Positions 1 through 5,906 of a stretch of DNA of 5,906 nt are shown here, piece after piece (position 1 is the stretch's first letter; every line of letters begins with the position of its first letter). Both the position numbers and the translations under genes were made by a program. The DNA is from Paracoccaceae bacterium (GTDB lineage: Bacteria; Pseudomonadota; Alphaproteobacteria; Rhodobacterales; Rhodobacteraceae). The notes beneath the pieces were generated by a model. It did not search any database, was not told where the DNA came from, and worked only from the letters and a program-made list of their open reading frames with translations. The stretch covers positions 1 to 5,906 of the forward strand of contig RGAJ01000131.1 of NCBI GenBank assembly GCA_009920225.1. The letters are read 5' to 3'.

Positions 1-507
1 GTGCCATACATCGCCTCGTCCCGCACCAAAACGGGGGTAATATGTTCAACCAAGCCATGATCATCAACATGTGTATCAATCATCATTTGTGCCAAGGCGC
101 GATGGACGCGGGCAATCGCGCCGCGCAACACAACAAACCGTGATCCTGACAATTTGGCAGCTGTTTCAAAATCCATTCCCGCTTTGACGCCTGCGATGTC
201 AAAATGCTCTTTCGCGTTTTCGATGTTGCGCGGGCTGCCCCAGCGATGAATTTCCACGTTATCGTTTTCATCGGCCCCATCAGGGATGCTGTCATGGGGC
301 AGGTTCGGGATACGCATCAACGCATCAGTCAACTGGTCGTCCAAATCCTTTGCCTTGGCGTTCATCTCGGCGACTTCGGCCTTTTTCTCGGCCACGCCGT
401 TGCGCATCAATATCCAACAATTCAGAGGACGCATCCGATACCCCACGACGCGCCATAGCGGCATCAAAAGCGGCAGGGTTTTCACGAATGGCACGAATAT
501 CATGCAT
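1..507 (-). pseudogene. serS: Seryl-tRNA synthetase, N-terminal part, internal deletion with frameshift; cut by window edge
   Basis: SerRS charges tRNA-Ser with serine in the cytoplasm. The start is ATG at 507-505 on the minus strand, preceded by a GAGGA Shine-Dalgarno about 8 bases upstream. The first 38 codons read as a typical SerRS N-terminus ([17 protein letters not shown]..., ending LLDIDAQRR). From about 395 downwards the reading continues in another frame as [19 protein letters not shown], then [20 protein letters not shown], the [20 protein letters not shown] block, and finally [14 protein letters not shown], the beginning of class II motif 1, where the window ends. Between DAQRR and VAEKK a normal SerRS has about 35-40 more residues, forming much of the long coiled-coil arm that contacts the variable arm of tRNA-Ser. 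They are missing, and the deletion length is 3n+2, so the frame is lost. As written, the first frame stops near 325. The family identity is secure; whether the break is real is doubtful, because serS is normally essential. Confidence 0.9.
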
Positions 508-948
508 GGGTCTTGTCCTCATTGAATTGATTCAGGATTGCCACGTAACAAAATTCGCCCGCTTTGGACAGTCGAAAATGTGATGACTGTGGCGGATCTA
601 TCAATTTATAAGATCTAATGGACATTGACATATGTTAAGTATTGTTTGGATTTGAATGAGGTTTAATCGGTAATTTCATTGTTCTGCGCTGTGTCTGGTT
701 TCGGCCTGTTGGTGCGGGCAAGCAATATCACAGGCAATGGCCGTGCAGATGAGCTGTTAAATGGGTTCATTTCGACGACACGCTAAGGGTGCCCGCAACG
801 TGATCATAGACACGACCGTACATCTTAATCGTGTTTGCGCGATAATCCGAATTCTTAGGGAAAATTCAATAAATCTGAATCGAGATACTTTCTAAAGTGT
901 GTAGCGTATGGTCTAAAGTCTAATTAATTCTATCGGGGATTGTTTGTG
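508..948. other. Divergent intergenic region between serS and the lipoprotein gene
   Basis: I see no convincing gene in these roughly 440 bases. The outer parts are AT-rich and probably carry the divergent promoters. On the minus strand TATAAA (610-605) lies about 100 bases before the serS start and could be a -10 box, though no good -35 stands at the right distance. On the plus strand a perfect TTGACA (625-630) has no matching -10 at 16-18 bases. The middle (about 670-800) is richer in GC and open in two frames: a 35-codon minus-strand ORF at 770-663 (MNPFNSSSARPLPV...), without a Shine-Dalgarno, and an overlapping plus-strand frame. Either could be the relic of a lost gene, but I recognise neither. 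A weak hairpin, ACACGA (810-815) with TCGTGT (829-834), has no T-run and is not a terminator. Confidence 0.5.
891..919 (+). promoter_or_regulatory. Pair of TCTAAAGT direct repeats upstream of the lipoprotein gene
   Basis: The octamer TCTAAAGT occurs at 891-898 and again at 912-919, exactly 21 bases apart, which is two turns of the helix. The second copy ends 29 bases before the ATG at 949. Direct repeats on one face of the DNA close to a gene start are the usual arrangement for response-regulator-type or dimeric activator sites. No transcription start or regulator is known here, so the regulatory role is inference and chance repetition in AT-rich DNA is possible. Confidence 0.3.
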
Positions 949-1926
949 ATGAATTATAAACTCTTTTTAACTGTGCCGCTTATTGCAACAGTCGCGGCTT
1001 GCGGCGGCGGCGGTGGGACACCGCCAGTGGATGAAACGAACACCCTTAATCTTGCGGGCGAGGAAAAAATGCCCACGATCGCGGAATTTATGAACTCTGC
1101 GGATAACGAAAAATTTTTTGTACCTGTTTACACAGTCAAACGGGACGGGATAACCACTGAATTTAATAACTACCGCCGTGATGATGATGTCGAAATCTTT
1201 GTTGAAATAGACCCAGATGGCGATCCTCGTTTGATCGTGCAAGCATTCGGGGACGAGATCATTCTAGACAAGGATGCAGTTCTTAAAGATTATCCAAACA
1301 CCTTTTTCATCGCTAAGGGCGACACAAATTATTACATCGAATTCGCAGACACACCCGCGATTGCAGATTTCGTAAACGGCACGGCGGATGCGAAATATCA
1401 TATTCCGTTTTCGGTTCACAAATTCCCAAGCACGGCGACAGCCGAAAATCAGCTTGACGGATATCGGGGGGCGTATGGCGCCGCTGGGTTTGTGACACCG
1501 ACTGCGCGTTTGCCGCAAACCACCGCAAACTATAGCGGTATTTGGCGTGGCATAGCAATCGAAACAGCAGATTACAGCAACACGGCTTTCGAAAGTGATG
1601 CGGCATTAAGTTTGAATTTTGCGAACGACGTCTTTTTGGGCAGCTTTACCAACATGGAAAAGTGGGATAGCGAAACTAAACAATGGATTGCTTGGTCTGA
1701 AATCGACGATTTGAATCTAACCAATATTCAAAATCTCGGGGACGGATATTTATTCGGTGAGGTCACATCAACCTGCGAAAGCTGTGCTGCTTATGGCGAT
1801 TTTAGCCTTAACGTTTTCGGTCCAAATGGCCAAGAGGTTGCGGGTGGCGGGCACGTAACCATAAATCGAGGACATGAGGATGATGTTTTCTTGACTGGCG
1901 TTGTCACCACGATCAAGGACAACTAG
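949..1926 (+). CDS. Lipoprotein with transferrin-binding-protein-like C-terminal barrel (putative)
   Basis: Encodes 325 residues from ATG 949; GGGGA at 935-939 is a fair ribosome binding site, and GTG at 946 is an alternative start. Residues 1-17 form a short signal peptide (MNYKLFLTVPLIATVAA) ending in a lipobox V-A-A-C with Cys18 as the lipidated residue. Residues 19-23 are five glycines, a flexible tether. The residue after Cys is Gly, not Asp, so outer-membrane sorting is expected. Residues about 29-190 are acidic and not recognised. Residues about 195-325 have the layout of TbpB-like or Slam-dependent lipoprotein barrels: YSGIWRG (195-201), alternating strand patterns such as ALSLNFANDVFLGSF, a GDF strand, then FGPNGQEVAGGG (290-301), close to the usual GPxxxEVGG signature. 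A CxxC pair (Cys276, Cys279) sits in this part. The ligand is unknown, and no TonB receptor or Slam gene is in the window. Base composition is visibly lower in GC than in secD and secF, which suggests an accessory gene. The lipoprotein call is firm; the barrel family is moderately supported. Confidence 0.8.
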   Translation: MNYKLFLTVPLIATVAACGGGGGTPPVDETNTLNLAGEEKMPTIAEFMNSADNEKFFVPVYTVKRDGITTEFNNYRRDDDVEIFVEIDPDGDPRLIVQAFGDEIILDKDAVLKDYPNTFFIAKGDTNYYIEFADTPAIADFVNGTADAKYHIPFSVHKFPSTATAENQLDGYRGAYGAAGFVTPTARLPQTTANYSGIWRGIAIETADYSNTAFESDAALSLNFANDVFLGSFTNMEKWDSETKQWIAWSEIDDLNLTNIQNLGDGYLFGEVTSTCESCAAYGDFSLNVFGPNGQEVAGGGHVTINRGHEDDVFLTGVVTTIKDN

Positions 1927-1990
1927 CAAAAGATATGTTCTTTGGCACATGGGGCGGGGTGCAGTGGCGCGCCGTCCAATCCGTCTGAAT

Positions 1991-2027
1991 CCACCGACCT
2001 AATACCGACGTGATACCGACGTCATAC
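1991..2027 (+). repeat. 11-bp tandem repeat (ATACCGACGTN, about 3.4 units) in the yajC leader
   Basis: ATACCGACGT occurs perfectly at 2002-2011 and 2013-2022, each followed by one variable base. A partial unit (ATAC) follows at 2024-2027, and a degenerate unit (CCACCGACCT, 7 of 10 matching) precedes at 1991-2000. The 11-base period is close to one helical turn, and the array lies about 80 bases before the yajC start. It could be a row of binding sites for a regulator of the sec operon or simply a slippage-born short repeat; the sequence alone does not decide. Confidence 0.75.
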
Positions 2028-2045
2028 AGATTAGCGTTTCACACC

Positions 2046-2074
2046 TTGCAAACCCGCGTCGCAGCGCATAGGTT
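2046..2074 (+). promoter_or_regulatory. Possible sigma70-type promoter of the yajC-secD-secF unit
   Basis: TTGCAA (2046-2051) and TAGGTT (2069-2074) are separated by 17 bases and lie 35 bases before the yajC ATG. Both hexamers match the consensus only in part (4 of 6 and 3 of 6), so this is a weak candidate. Its support is mainly position: it is downstream of the 11-bp repeat array and upstream of the first gene of the unit. Confidence 0.25.
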
Positions 2075-2108
2075 CCCGCCAAAGAAACACTAAGTAAGGA
2101 CCGTCACA

Positions 2109-2393
2109 ATGGACGCAGTTGGCCAGTTTATTCCTCTCATTCTGATTTTCGGGATCATGTATTTCCTCTTGATCCGCCCACAGCAAAAAAAGATGAAAGA
2201 ACATCAAAACATGGTGTCCTCTTTGCGTCGTGGCGACCAAGTTGTGACCCAAGGTGGCCTGATTGGTAAAGTCGTAAAAGTAAAAGAAAACAATGAATTA
2301 GAGGTTGAGTTGGCCGAGGGCGTCAAAGTCCGCGTTGTTCAATCCACCATCGCGCAAGTGCTGTCAAAAACAGAACCTGCGACCGACGCATAA
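2109..2393 (+). CDS. yajC: Preprotein translocase subunit YajC
   Basis: A 94-residue single-pass inner-membrane protein that associates with SecD and SecF beside the SecYEG channel. Residues about 6-22 form the one membrane helix (FIPLILIFGIMYFLLI), followed directly by the family signature LIRPQQKK (21-28) and a basic stretch. GDQVVTQGGLIGKV (42-55) is the conserved core of the small cytoplasmic domain. The length is normal for the family. The ATG at 2109 has a TAAGGA ribosome binding site (2095-2100) at an 8-base spacing. It is the first gene of the sec unit; secD follows after 32 bases. Confidence 0.97.
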   Translation: MDAVGQFIPLILIFGIMYFLLIRPQQKKMKEHQNMVSSLRRGDQVVTQGGLIGKVVKVKENNELEVELAEGVKVRVVQSTIAQVLSKTEPATDA

Positions 2394-2425
2394 TTCAGAC
2401 GCACACGCAATAAGAGGCCCTTCGA

Positions 2426-4015
2426 ATGTTACATATCGATCTTTGGAAACGGATCGTCATCGCGGGGCTTTGTGCCTTGGGGTTTGCTTTGGCTTTGCCC
2501 AATGGTTTTTACACGCGGGTTGAGGCGTATAACGACGCCACAACCGCGATCGAAAACGGATCATCAGATCCAAAAGATGTCGAAAATTCAACGATTTGGC
2601 CATCATTCTTGCCATCTGGATTGGTGAATTTGGGCTTGGATCTGCGCGGCGGCGCACATCTGCTGGCCGAGGTGAAAACATCCGATGTCTATGCCCAACG
2701 GATGAAATCTTTGTGGCCCGAAGTCCGTGACATCCTGCGTCAGGAACGTGCCACTGTCGGTACAATCCGTTTGCAAGACGGCCCCGCGGATGAGCTGCGG
2801 GTCAAAATCTCGAACGCCGACGCCATGGCGCAAGCGATTGAATTTGTTTCCGTTTTGTCGCAACCCATCGTGTCCCTTTCGGCCGCGGGTCAAAAAGATC
2901 TTGAGATCACGTCACAAGGTGACACATTGATCGTCGCCTTGTCTGCTGCCGAAAAAACGGCAACCGACGCGCGCACATTACAGCAATCCCTTGAAATCGT
3001 GCGTCGACGGATCGACGAAGTGGGCACACGTGAACCCACGATCCAGCGCCAAGGCGATGACCGTATCCTGATCCAGGTGCCCGGCATCGGATCGGCCGCC
3101 GAATTAAAAGAATTGATCGGCACCACCGCGCAGCTGACCTTTCAACACGTGATTGGTCAAACAGGTGATGCCACAACATCCGCAGGTGCGGGCAACGAAA
3201 TCCTCCCGTCACTTGATCGCGAAGGCGTGTTCTACATCCTTGACCAAGCCCCCGTTGTCACAGGCGAAGATTTGGTCGATGCGCAGCCAAGCTTTGACCA
3301 GAACGGCCGCCCTGCGGTGAATTTCCGTTTTGGCCCCACAGGTGCGCGCAAATTCGGCGATTATACGGCCGAAAACATCGGCAACCCCTTTGCCATCGTT
3401 TTGGATGGTGAGGTGATCAGCGCACCCGTGATCCAATCCCATATCCCTGGCGGATCGGGCATTATCACGGGGAATTTCACAGTTGAGGAAAGCACAAACT
3501 TGGCCGTTCTTCTGCGCGCAGGTGCCTTGCCGGCGGGATTGAATTTCCTAGAAGAACGGACAATTGGACCAGAACTTGGTGCAGATAGCATTGAAGCCGG
3601 CAAAATCGCGTCACTGGTCGCGGGCGTTGCCGTGTTGGTGTTCATGGTCTTGAGCTATGGGTTGTTTGGTGTCTTTGCCAATGTGGCCCTGATCTTTAAC
3701 ATTGCGTTGATCTTTGGGCTTTTGTCATGGATTGGCGGAACGCTCACCCTTCCCGGTATTGCGGGGATTGTGTTGACAATCGGTATGGCAGTGGACGCCA
3801 ATGTGTTGATCTTTGAACGGATCCGCGAAGAATTAAAGGCAGGCAAAGGCCCTGCGCGGGCAATCGAGCTGGGCTATGAAAAAGCGTTGTCTGCGATTGT
3901 GGATGCGAACATCACAACCTTGATCACGGCGATCATCTTGTTGCCATCACCTTGGGTCTTGGGATCATCACGTCGGTCTTTACGGCCATTTATGTCACAC
4001 GGCTTTTGGTGGTGA
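2426..4015 (+). CDS. secD: Protein translocase subunit SecD, frameshifted near the C-terminus by a small deletion
   Basis: SecD, with SecF, is an RND-superfamily membrane protein that uses the proton gradient to drive late steps of export through SecYEG. The 529-codon frame starts at ATG 2426 with GAGG 8 bases upstream. A first membrane helix lies at about 9-26, followed by GLDLRGG (70-76), the large periplasmic region with REPTIQRQG (202-210) and AIVLDGEVISAPVI (323-336), LLRAGALPAGL (362-372), and the helices from about 394 on with the signature GMAVDANVLIFERIREEL (453-470). It is intact to Leu505, then the frame changes and 23 unrelated residues end at 4015. The proper tail is still present in another frame: AITLGLGIITSVFTAIY... 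from 3943 to a TAA at 4054-4056, followed 2 bases later by secF. About 11 residues, the usual FALGSGPVRGF-like turn, are missing, so about 31 bases are lost. Restored, the protein would be about 553 residues. As written it lacks the last membrane helix or helices. Confidence 0.93.
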   Translation: MLHIDLWKRIVIAGLCALGFALALPNGFYTRVEAYNDATTAIENGSSDPKDVENSTIWPSFLPSGLVNLGLDLRGGAHLLAEVKTSDVYAQRMKSLWPEVRDILRQERATVGTIRLQDGPADELRVKISNADAMAQAIEFVSVLSQPIVSLSAAGQKDLEITSQGDTLIVALSAAEKTATDARTLQQSLEIVRRRIDEVGTREPTIQRQGDDRILIQVPGIGSAAELKELIGTTAQLTFQHVIGQTGDATTSAGAGNEILPSLDREGVFYILDQAPVVTGEDLVDAQPSFDQNGRPAVNFRFGPTGARKFGDYTAENIGNPFAIVLDGEVISAPVIQSHIPGGSGIITGNFTVEESTNLAVLLRAGALPAGLNFLEERTIGPELGADSIEAGKIASLVAGVAVLVFMVLSYGLFGVFANVALIFNIALIFGLLSWIGGTLTLPGIAGIVLTIGMAVDANVLIFERIREELKAGKGPARAIELGYEKALSAIVDANITTLITAIILLPSPWVLGSSRRSLRPFMSHGFWW

Positions 4016-4058
4016 TTTGGTTCGAACGCCGCCGTCCAAAAACGATCGAGGTGTAAAG

Positions 4059-5024
4059 ATGCGTTTGAAACTTGTTCCGTCTGAAACGAATTGGGATTTC
4101 TTTCGCCTTTGGAAAATGTGGCTGGGTATTTCGGCGGCCATGATGGTGATTGCCTTTGCATCTTTTGTGCTGCAAGGGCTGAACTATGGCATTGATTTCC
4201 GTGGTGGCACAACGATCCGCACCCAAAGCGCCCAAGCGATTGACGTCGGCGTCTATCGCGGCGCTGTGGCTGAATTGGGGCTTGGCGATATCATCATATC
4301 CGAGGTGTTTGATCCGAACTTTGGACCTGATCAAAACGTGGCCATGGTCCGCATCCAAGCGCAAAACGACGAAGAAGCTGTCAGCAATGATGTGATCATG
4401 ACGGTCGAGGCGGCGTTGCAAGCCGTTGTCCCAGACATCAAATTCGTATCGGTCGAAAGCGTCGGGCCCAAGGTATCAGGTGAATTGATCCAAACGGCCA
4501 TCATTGCGGTGATCGTGGCGATTGCCGCGGTGTTGTTTTACATCTGGTTGCGATTTGAATGGCAATTCGCGGTGGGGGCTGTTTTGGCCTTGGTGCATGA
4601 CGTTTTGTTGACCATCGGCATCTTTTCCGAGCTGCAGATTAAGTTCGACTTGGCGATCATTGCCGCACTTTTGACCATCGTTGGATATTCTCTCAACGAT
4701 ACGGTTGTTGTGTTTGACCGCGTGCGTGAGAACTTGCGCAAGTACAAGACCAAACCCTTGGCCGAGGTGCTGAACCTTTCTATCAATGAAACGCTCAGCC
4801 GGACCATGATGACGTCTGTGACCACATTGATTGCATTGGTGACCTTGTTGATCTTGGGCGGTGATGTGATCCGTGGGTTCGTATTTGCCATGACCTGGGG
4901 CGTCATCGTTGGGACATATAGTTCGGTCTTTGTGGCATCCACGATTTTGTTGTGGCTGGGTGTCAAACGTGATTGGTCAAAACCAAACGCTGAGGCCGGC
5001 ATCCAAGTTCCACAATCGGAATGA
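4059..5024 (+). CDS. secF: Protein translocase subunit SecF
   Basis: A 321-residue inner-membrane partner of SecD. I chose ATG 4059 because GAGGTG (4048-4053) lies 5 bases before it and because the frame-corrected secD stops at 4056; the open frame extends upstream only into secD. The expected elements are all present: helix 1 (about 19-38), GIDFRGG (44-50) at the start of the periplasmic domain, VESVGPKVSGEL (132-143), helices at about 146-163, 169-189 and 196-214, then the signature GYSLNDTVVVFDRVREN (209-225), NETLSRTMMTS (243-253) and two final helices up to about 300. The Asp in SLNDT and the following FDRVREN correspond to the conserved transmembrane region linked to proton use. The gene looks complete. 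Its last codon overlaps the next gene (ATGA at 5021-5024), so coupled translation is likely. Confidence 0.97.
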   Translation: MRLKLVPSETNWDFFRLWKMWLGISAAMMVIAFASFVLQGLNYGIDFRGGTTIRTQSAQAIDVGVYRGAVAELGLGDIIISEVFDPNFGPDQNVAMVRIQAQNDEEAVSNDVIMTVEAALQAVVPDIKFVSVESVGPKVSGELIQTAIIAVIVAIAAVLFYIWLRFEWQFAVGAVLALVHDVLLTIGIFSELQIKFDLAIIAALLTIVGYSLNDTVVVFDRVRENLRKYKTKPLAEVLNLSINETLSRTMMTSVTTLIALVTLLILGGDVIRGFVFAMTWGVIVGTYSSVFVASTILLWLGVKRDWSKPNAEAGIQVPQSE

Positions 5025-5486
5025 CCACCATGTTCGCCCAGATCCTGTCAACCGATGGTTTGATATGGATGATCTGTGCGGCGCTTGTTGCGGGCATCGT
5101 GCGCGGGTTTGCGGGGTTTGGAACGGCGATGATCTTTTTGCCATGGCGTCGGTGGATTGGGCGGTATCACGGGGGGATTGGTCGGTATTCCGGGGCCGCC
5201 TGTTATCTTGTTCTATATGGCAAGCCCCCATCCCCCGTCGGTCATTCGCGCAAATAACCTGCTGTATCTGTTGATTTTTGACGCGGCCATTCTGTTCTAT
5301 ATGGCGATGTTTGGCGAAATGACAAAGGATGCGATTTTGATCGGGGTGATCATGGTTCCGTCGATTACGATTGGAAATATGATTGGGGCACGGTTCTTTG
5401 ACCCAGAGAAAGAAAAAGCGTATCGTACCGTTGCCTTTGTCATTATCGGATGTTCGGCCATGATGGGCTTGCCCTTGTTTGATTAG
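5021..5486 (+). pseudogene. TSUP (TauE/SafE) family permease with a large internal deletion and frameshift
   Basis: TSUP proteins are inner-membrane permeases of about 250 residues with two homologous halves, many implicated in export or import of sulfur compounds or organic anions; the substrate here cannot be told. Frame one begins at ATG 5021, overlapping the secF stop (an ATG at 5030 is an alternative). It reads the typical first half-repeat: a hydrophobic helix, ALVAGIVRGFAGFGTAMIFLP (residues 21-41), then loses the family pattern. A second frame, from about 5145 to the TAG at 5484-5486, gives the matching second half-repeat GVGGLGGITGGLVGIPGPP, VILFYMAS, VIRANNLLYLL and further helices to the C-terminus. 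Together the two pieces give about 154 residues, so 90-100 residues (about 270-300 bases) of the middle are missing, with a length of 3n+2. As written no full permease can be made. The pieces themselves are well conserved, which suggests recent loss or misassembly. Confidence 0.85.
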
Positions 5487-5495
5487 GAGCATTTT

Positions 5496-5852
5496 ATGCA
5501 ACTCAATGAAATCCACTTTAAAGATGCGCGGCCGATTGACGGCTATGGTCCGGGGTTCTTTCGGGTCGGCGGACAAGTGATCAAGGGTGCCGTTTTATGC
5601 ACGCAAACCCATGCAAGAGCATGGGGCGGATATGACGACGTGGCGTCCCTTGCTGCATTGGCCGACGACATCGACGTGATTTTCATCGGAACAGGTGCGC
5701 AAATTGCCCATTGTCCGCCCCATATTCGAGAGGCGCTTGATGCCTTGGGAATAGGGGTCGAAACGATGAGCTCGCCCTCGGCCTGTCGCACCTATAATAT
5801 CCTACTGTCCGAAGGCCGTCGGGTCGCAGCCGCGCTTTTGCCGGTCGACTAA
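5496..5852 (+). CDS. Mth938-like domain protein (DUF498 / NDUFAF3-like)
   Basis: A 118-residue soluble protein of the Mth938-like family, whose mitochondrial members (NDUFAF3) help assemble respiratory complex I; the role of bacterial members is unsettled. Recognisable blocks are IDGYGPGFFRV (14-24), FIGTGAQI (63-70), a helix with PPHIREALDALGIGVE, and MSSPSACRTYNILLSEGRR (91-109), the most conserved C-terminal segment of the family. The length is normal, and there is no signal peptide or membrane helix. The start ATG 5496 is set by TAGGAG at 5484-5489, which includes the stop codon of the TSUP gene, so the two are closely coupled. It is probably the last gene of the sec unit inside the window. 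Confidence 0.92.
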   Translation: MQLNEIHFKDARPIDGYGPGFFRVGGQVIKGAVLCTQTHARAWGGYDDVASLAALADDIDVIFIGTGAQIAHCPPHIREALDALGIGVETMSSPSACRTYNILLSEGRRVAAALLPVD

Positions 5853-5906
5853 ATAAATTCACCTTTTGCTATGTAATAAATTGGTGTAACCCTCTGGCAT
5901 GACTTT

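Noticed and set aside
625..657. Perfect TTGACA (-35 box)
   Set aside because: No acceptable -10 hexamer at 16-18 bases; GGATTT at the 17-base position matches poorly, so no promoter is called.
810..834. Hairpin ACACGA/TCGTGT with a 13-base loop
   Set aside because: Short stem with a long loop and no following T-run; neither a terminator nor a recognisable RNA.
1943..1963. TGGCAC followed by a TGCA, resembling a sigma54 promoter
   Set aside because: The GG and GC elements are about 15 bases apart instead of 10, so the required -24/-12 geometry is absent.
1967..1974. GGCGCGCC palindrome after the lipoprotein gene
   Set aside because: An eight-base palindrome without loop or T-run; not a terminator, and chance in GC-rich DNA.
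3941..5144. The heptamer TTGCCAT lies at both the secD and the TSUP deletion joints
   Set aside because: The same heptamer also occurs at several undamaged places in the coding sequence (for example near 2607, 3391 and 4885), so the coincidence is not informative.
4977..5576. Long 199-codon minus-strand frame opposite the TSUP gene
   Set aside because: Low-complexity, His/Arg/Asn-rich translation antisense to recognised coding sequence; a shadow frame. The same holds for the other antisense frames over secD and secF.
5853..5906. ATG at 5899 (ATGACTTT) as the start of a following gene, possibly ccmA
   Set aside because: Only two full codons are visible and there is no Shine-Dalgarno; the expectation comes only from gene order in relatives. 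The AT-rich spacer shows no clear terminator either.

Overview
The window looks like a chromosomal segment of an alphaproteobacterium of the Rhodobacterales (Roseobacter-like, moderate GC). This rests on the family-level look of the proteins and on the gene order: serS reading leftwards, then yajC, secD, secF, a TSUP-type membrane permease gene and a Mth938-like small protein gene reading rightwards. No database search was possible, so names rest on recognised motifs.

Layout. Bases 1-507 (minus strand) hold the N-terminal part of seryl-tRNA synthetase, cut by the window edge. Bases 508-948 are a divergent intergenic region without a convincing gene. Bases 949-1926 (plus) encode a lipoprotein with a lipobox, a pentaglycine linker and a C-terminal region resembling the transferrin-binding-protein-like barrel. 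It is less GC-rich than its neighbours and looks like an accessory gene between serS and the sec cluster. Bases 1927-2108 are a leader with a short 11-bp tandem repeat. From 2109 on, yajC, secD, secF, the TSUP gene and the Mth938-like gene run tightly spaced on the plus strand, like one transcription unit. YajC, SecD and SecF form the accessory complex of the SecYEG translocon, which uses the proton motive force to help late steps of protein export. The last two genes appear to be co-transcribed passengers.

The most notable observation is damage. Three conserved genes (serS, secD, TSUP) each carry an internal, frame-breaking deletion, estimated at roughly 110, 31 and 270-300 bases. In each case the sequence on both sides still reads as well-conserved protein, only in different frames. 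Since serS is normally essential and the out-of-frame parts show no decay, an assembly or amplification artefact, or very recent deletions, is more likely than old pseudogenes. yajC, secF, the lipoprotein gene and the Mth938-like gene look intact. I see no RNA gene, insertion sequence, CRISPR array or clear new multi-gene system.
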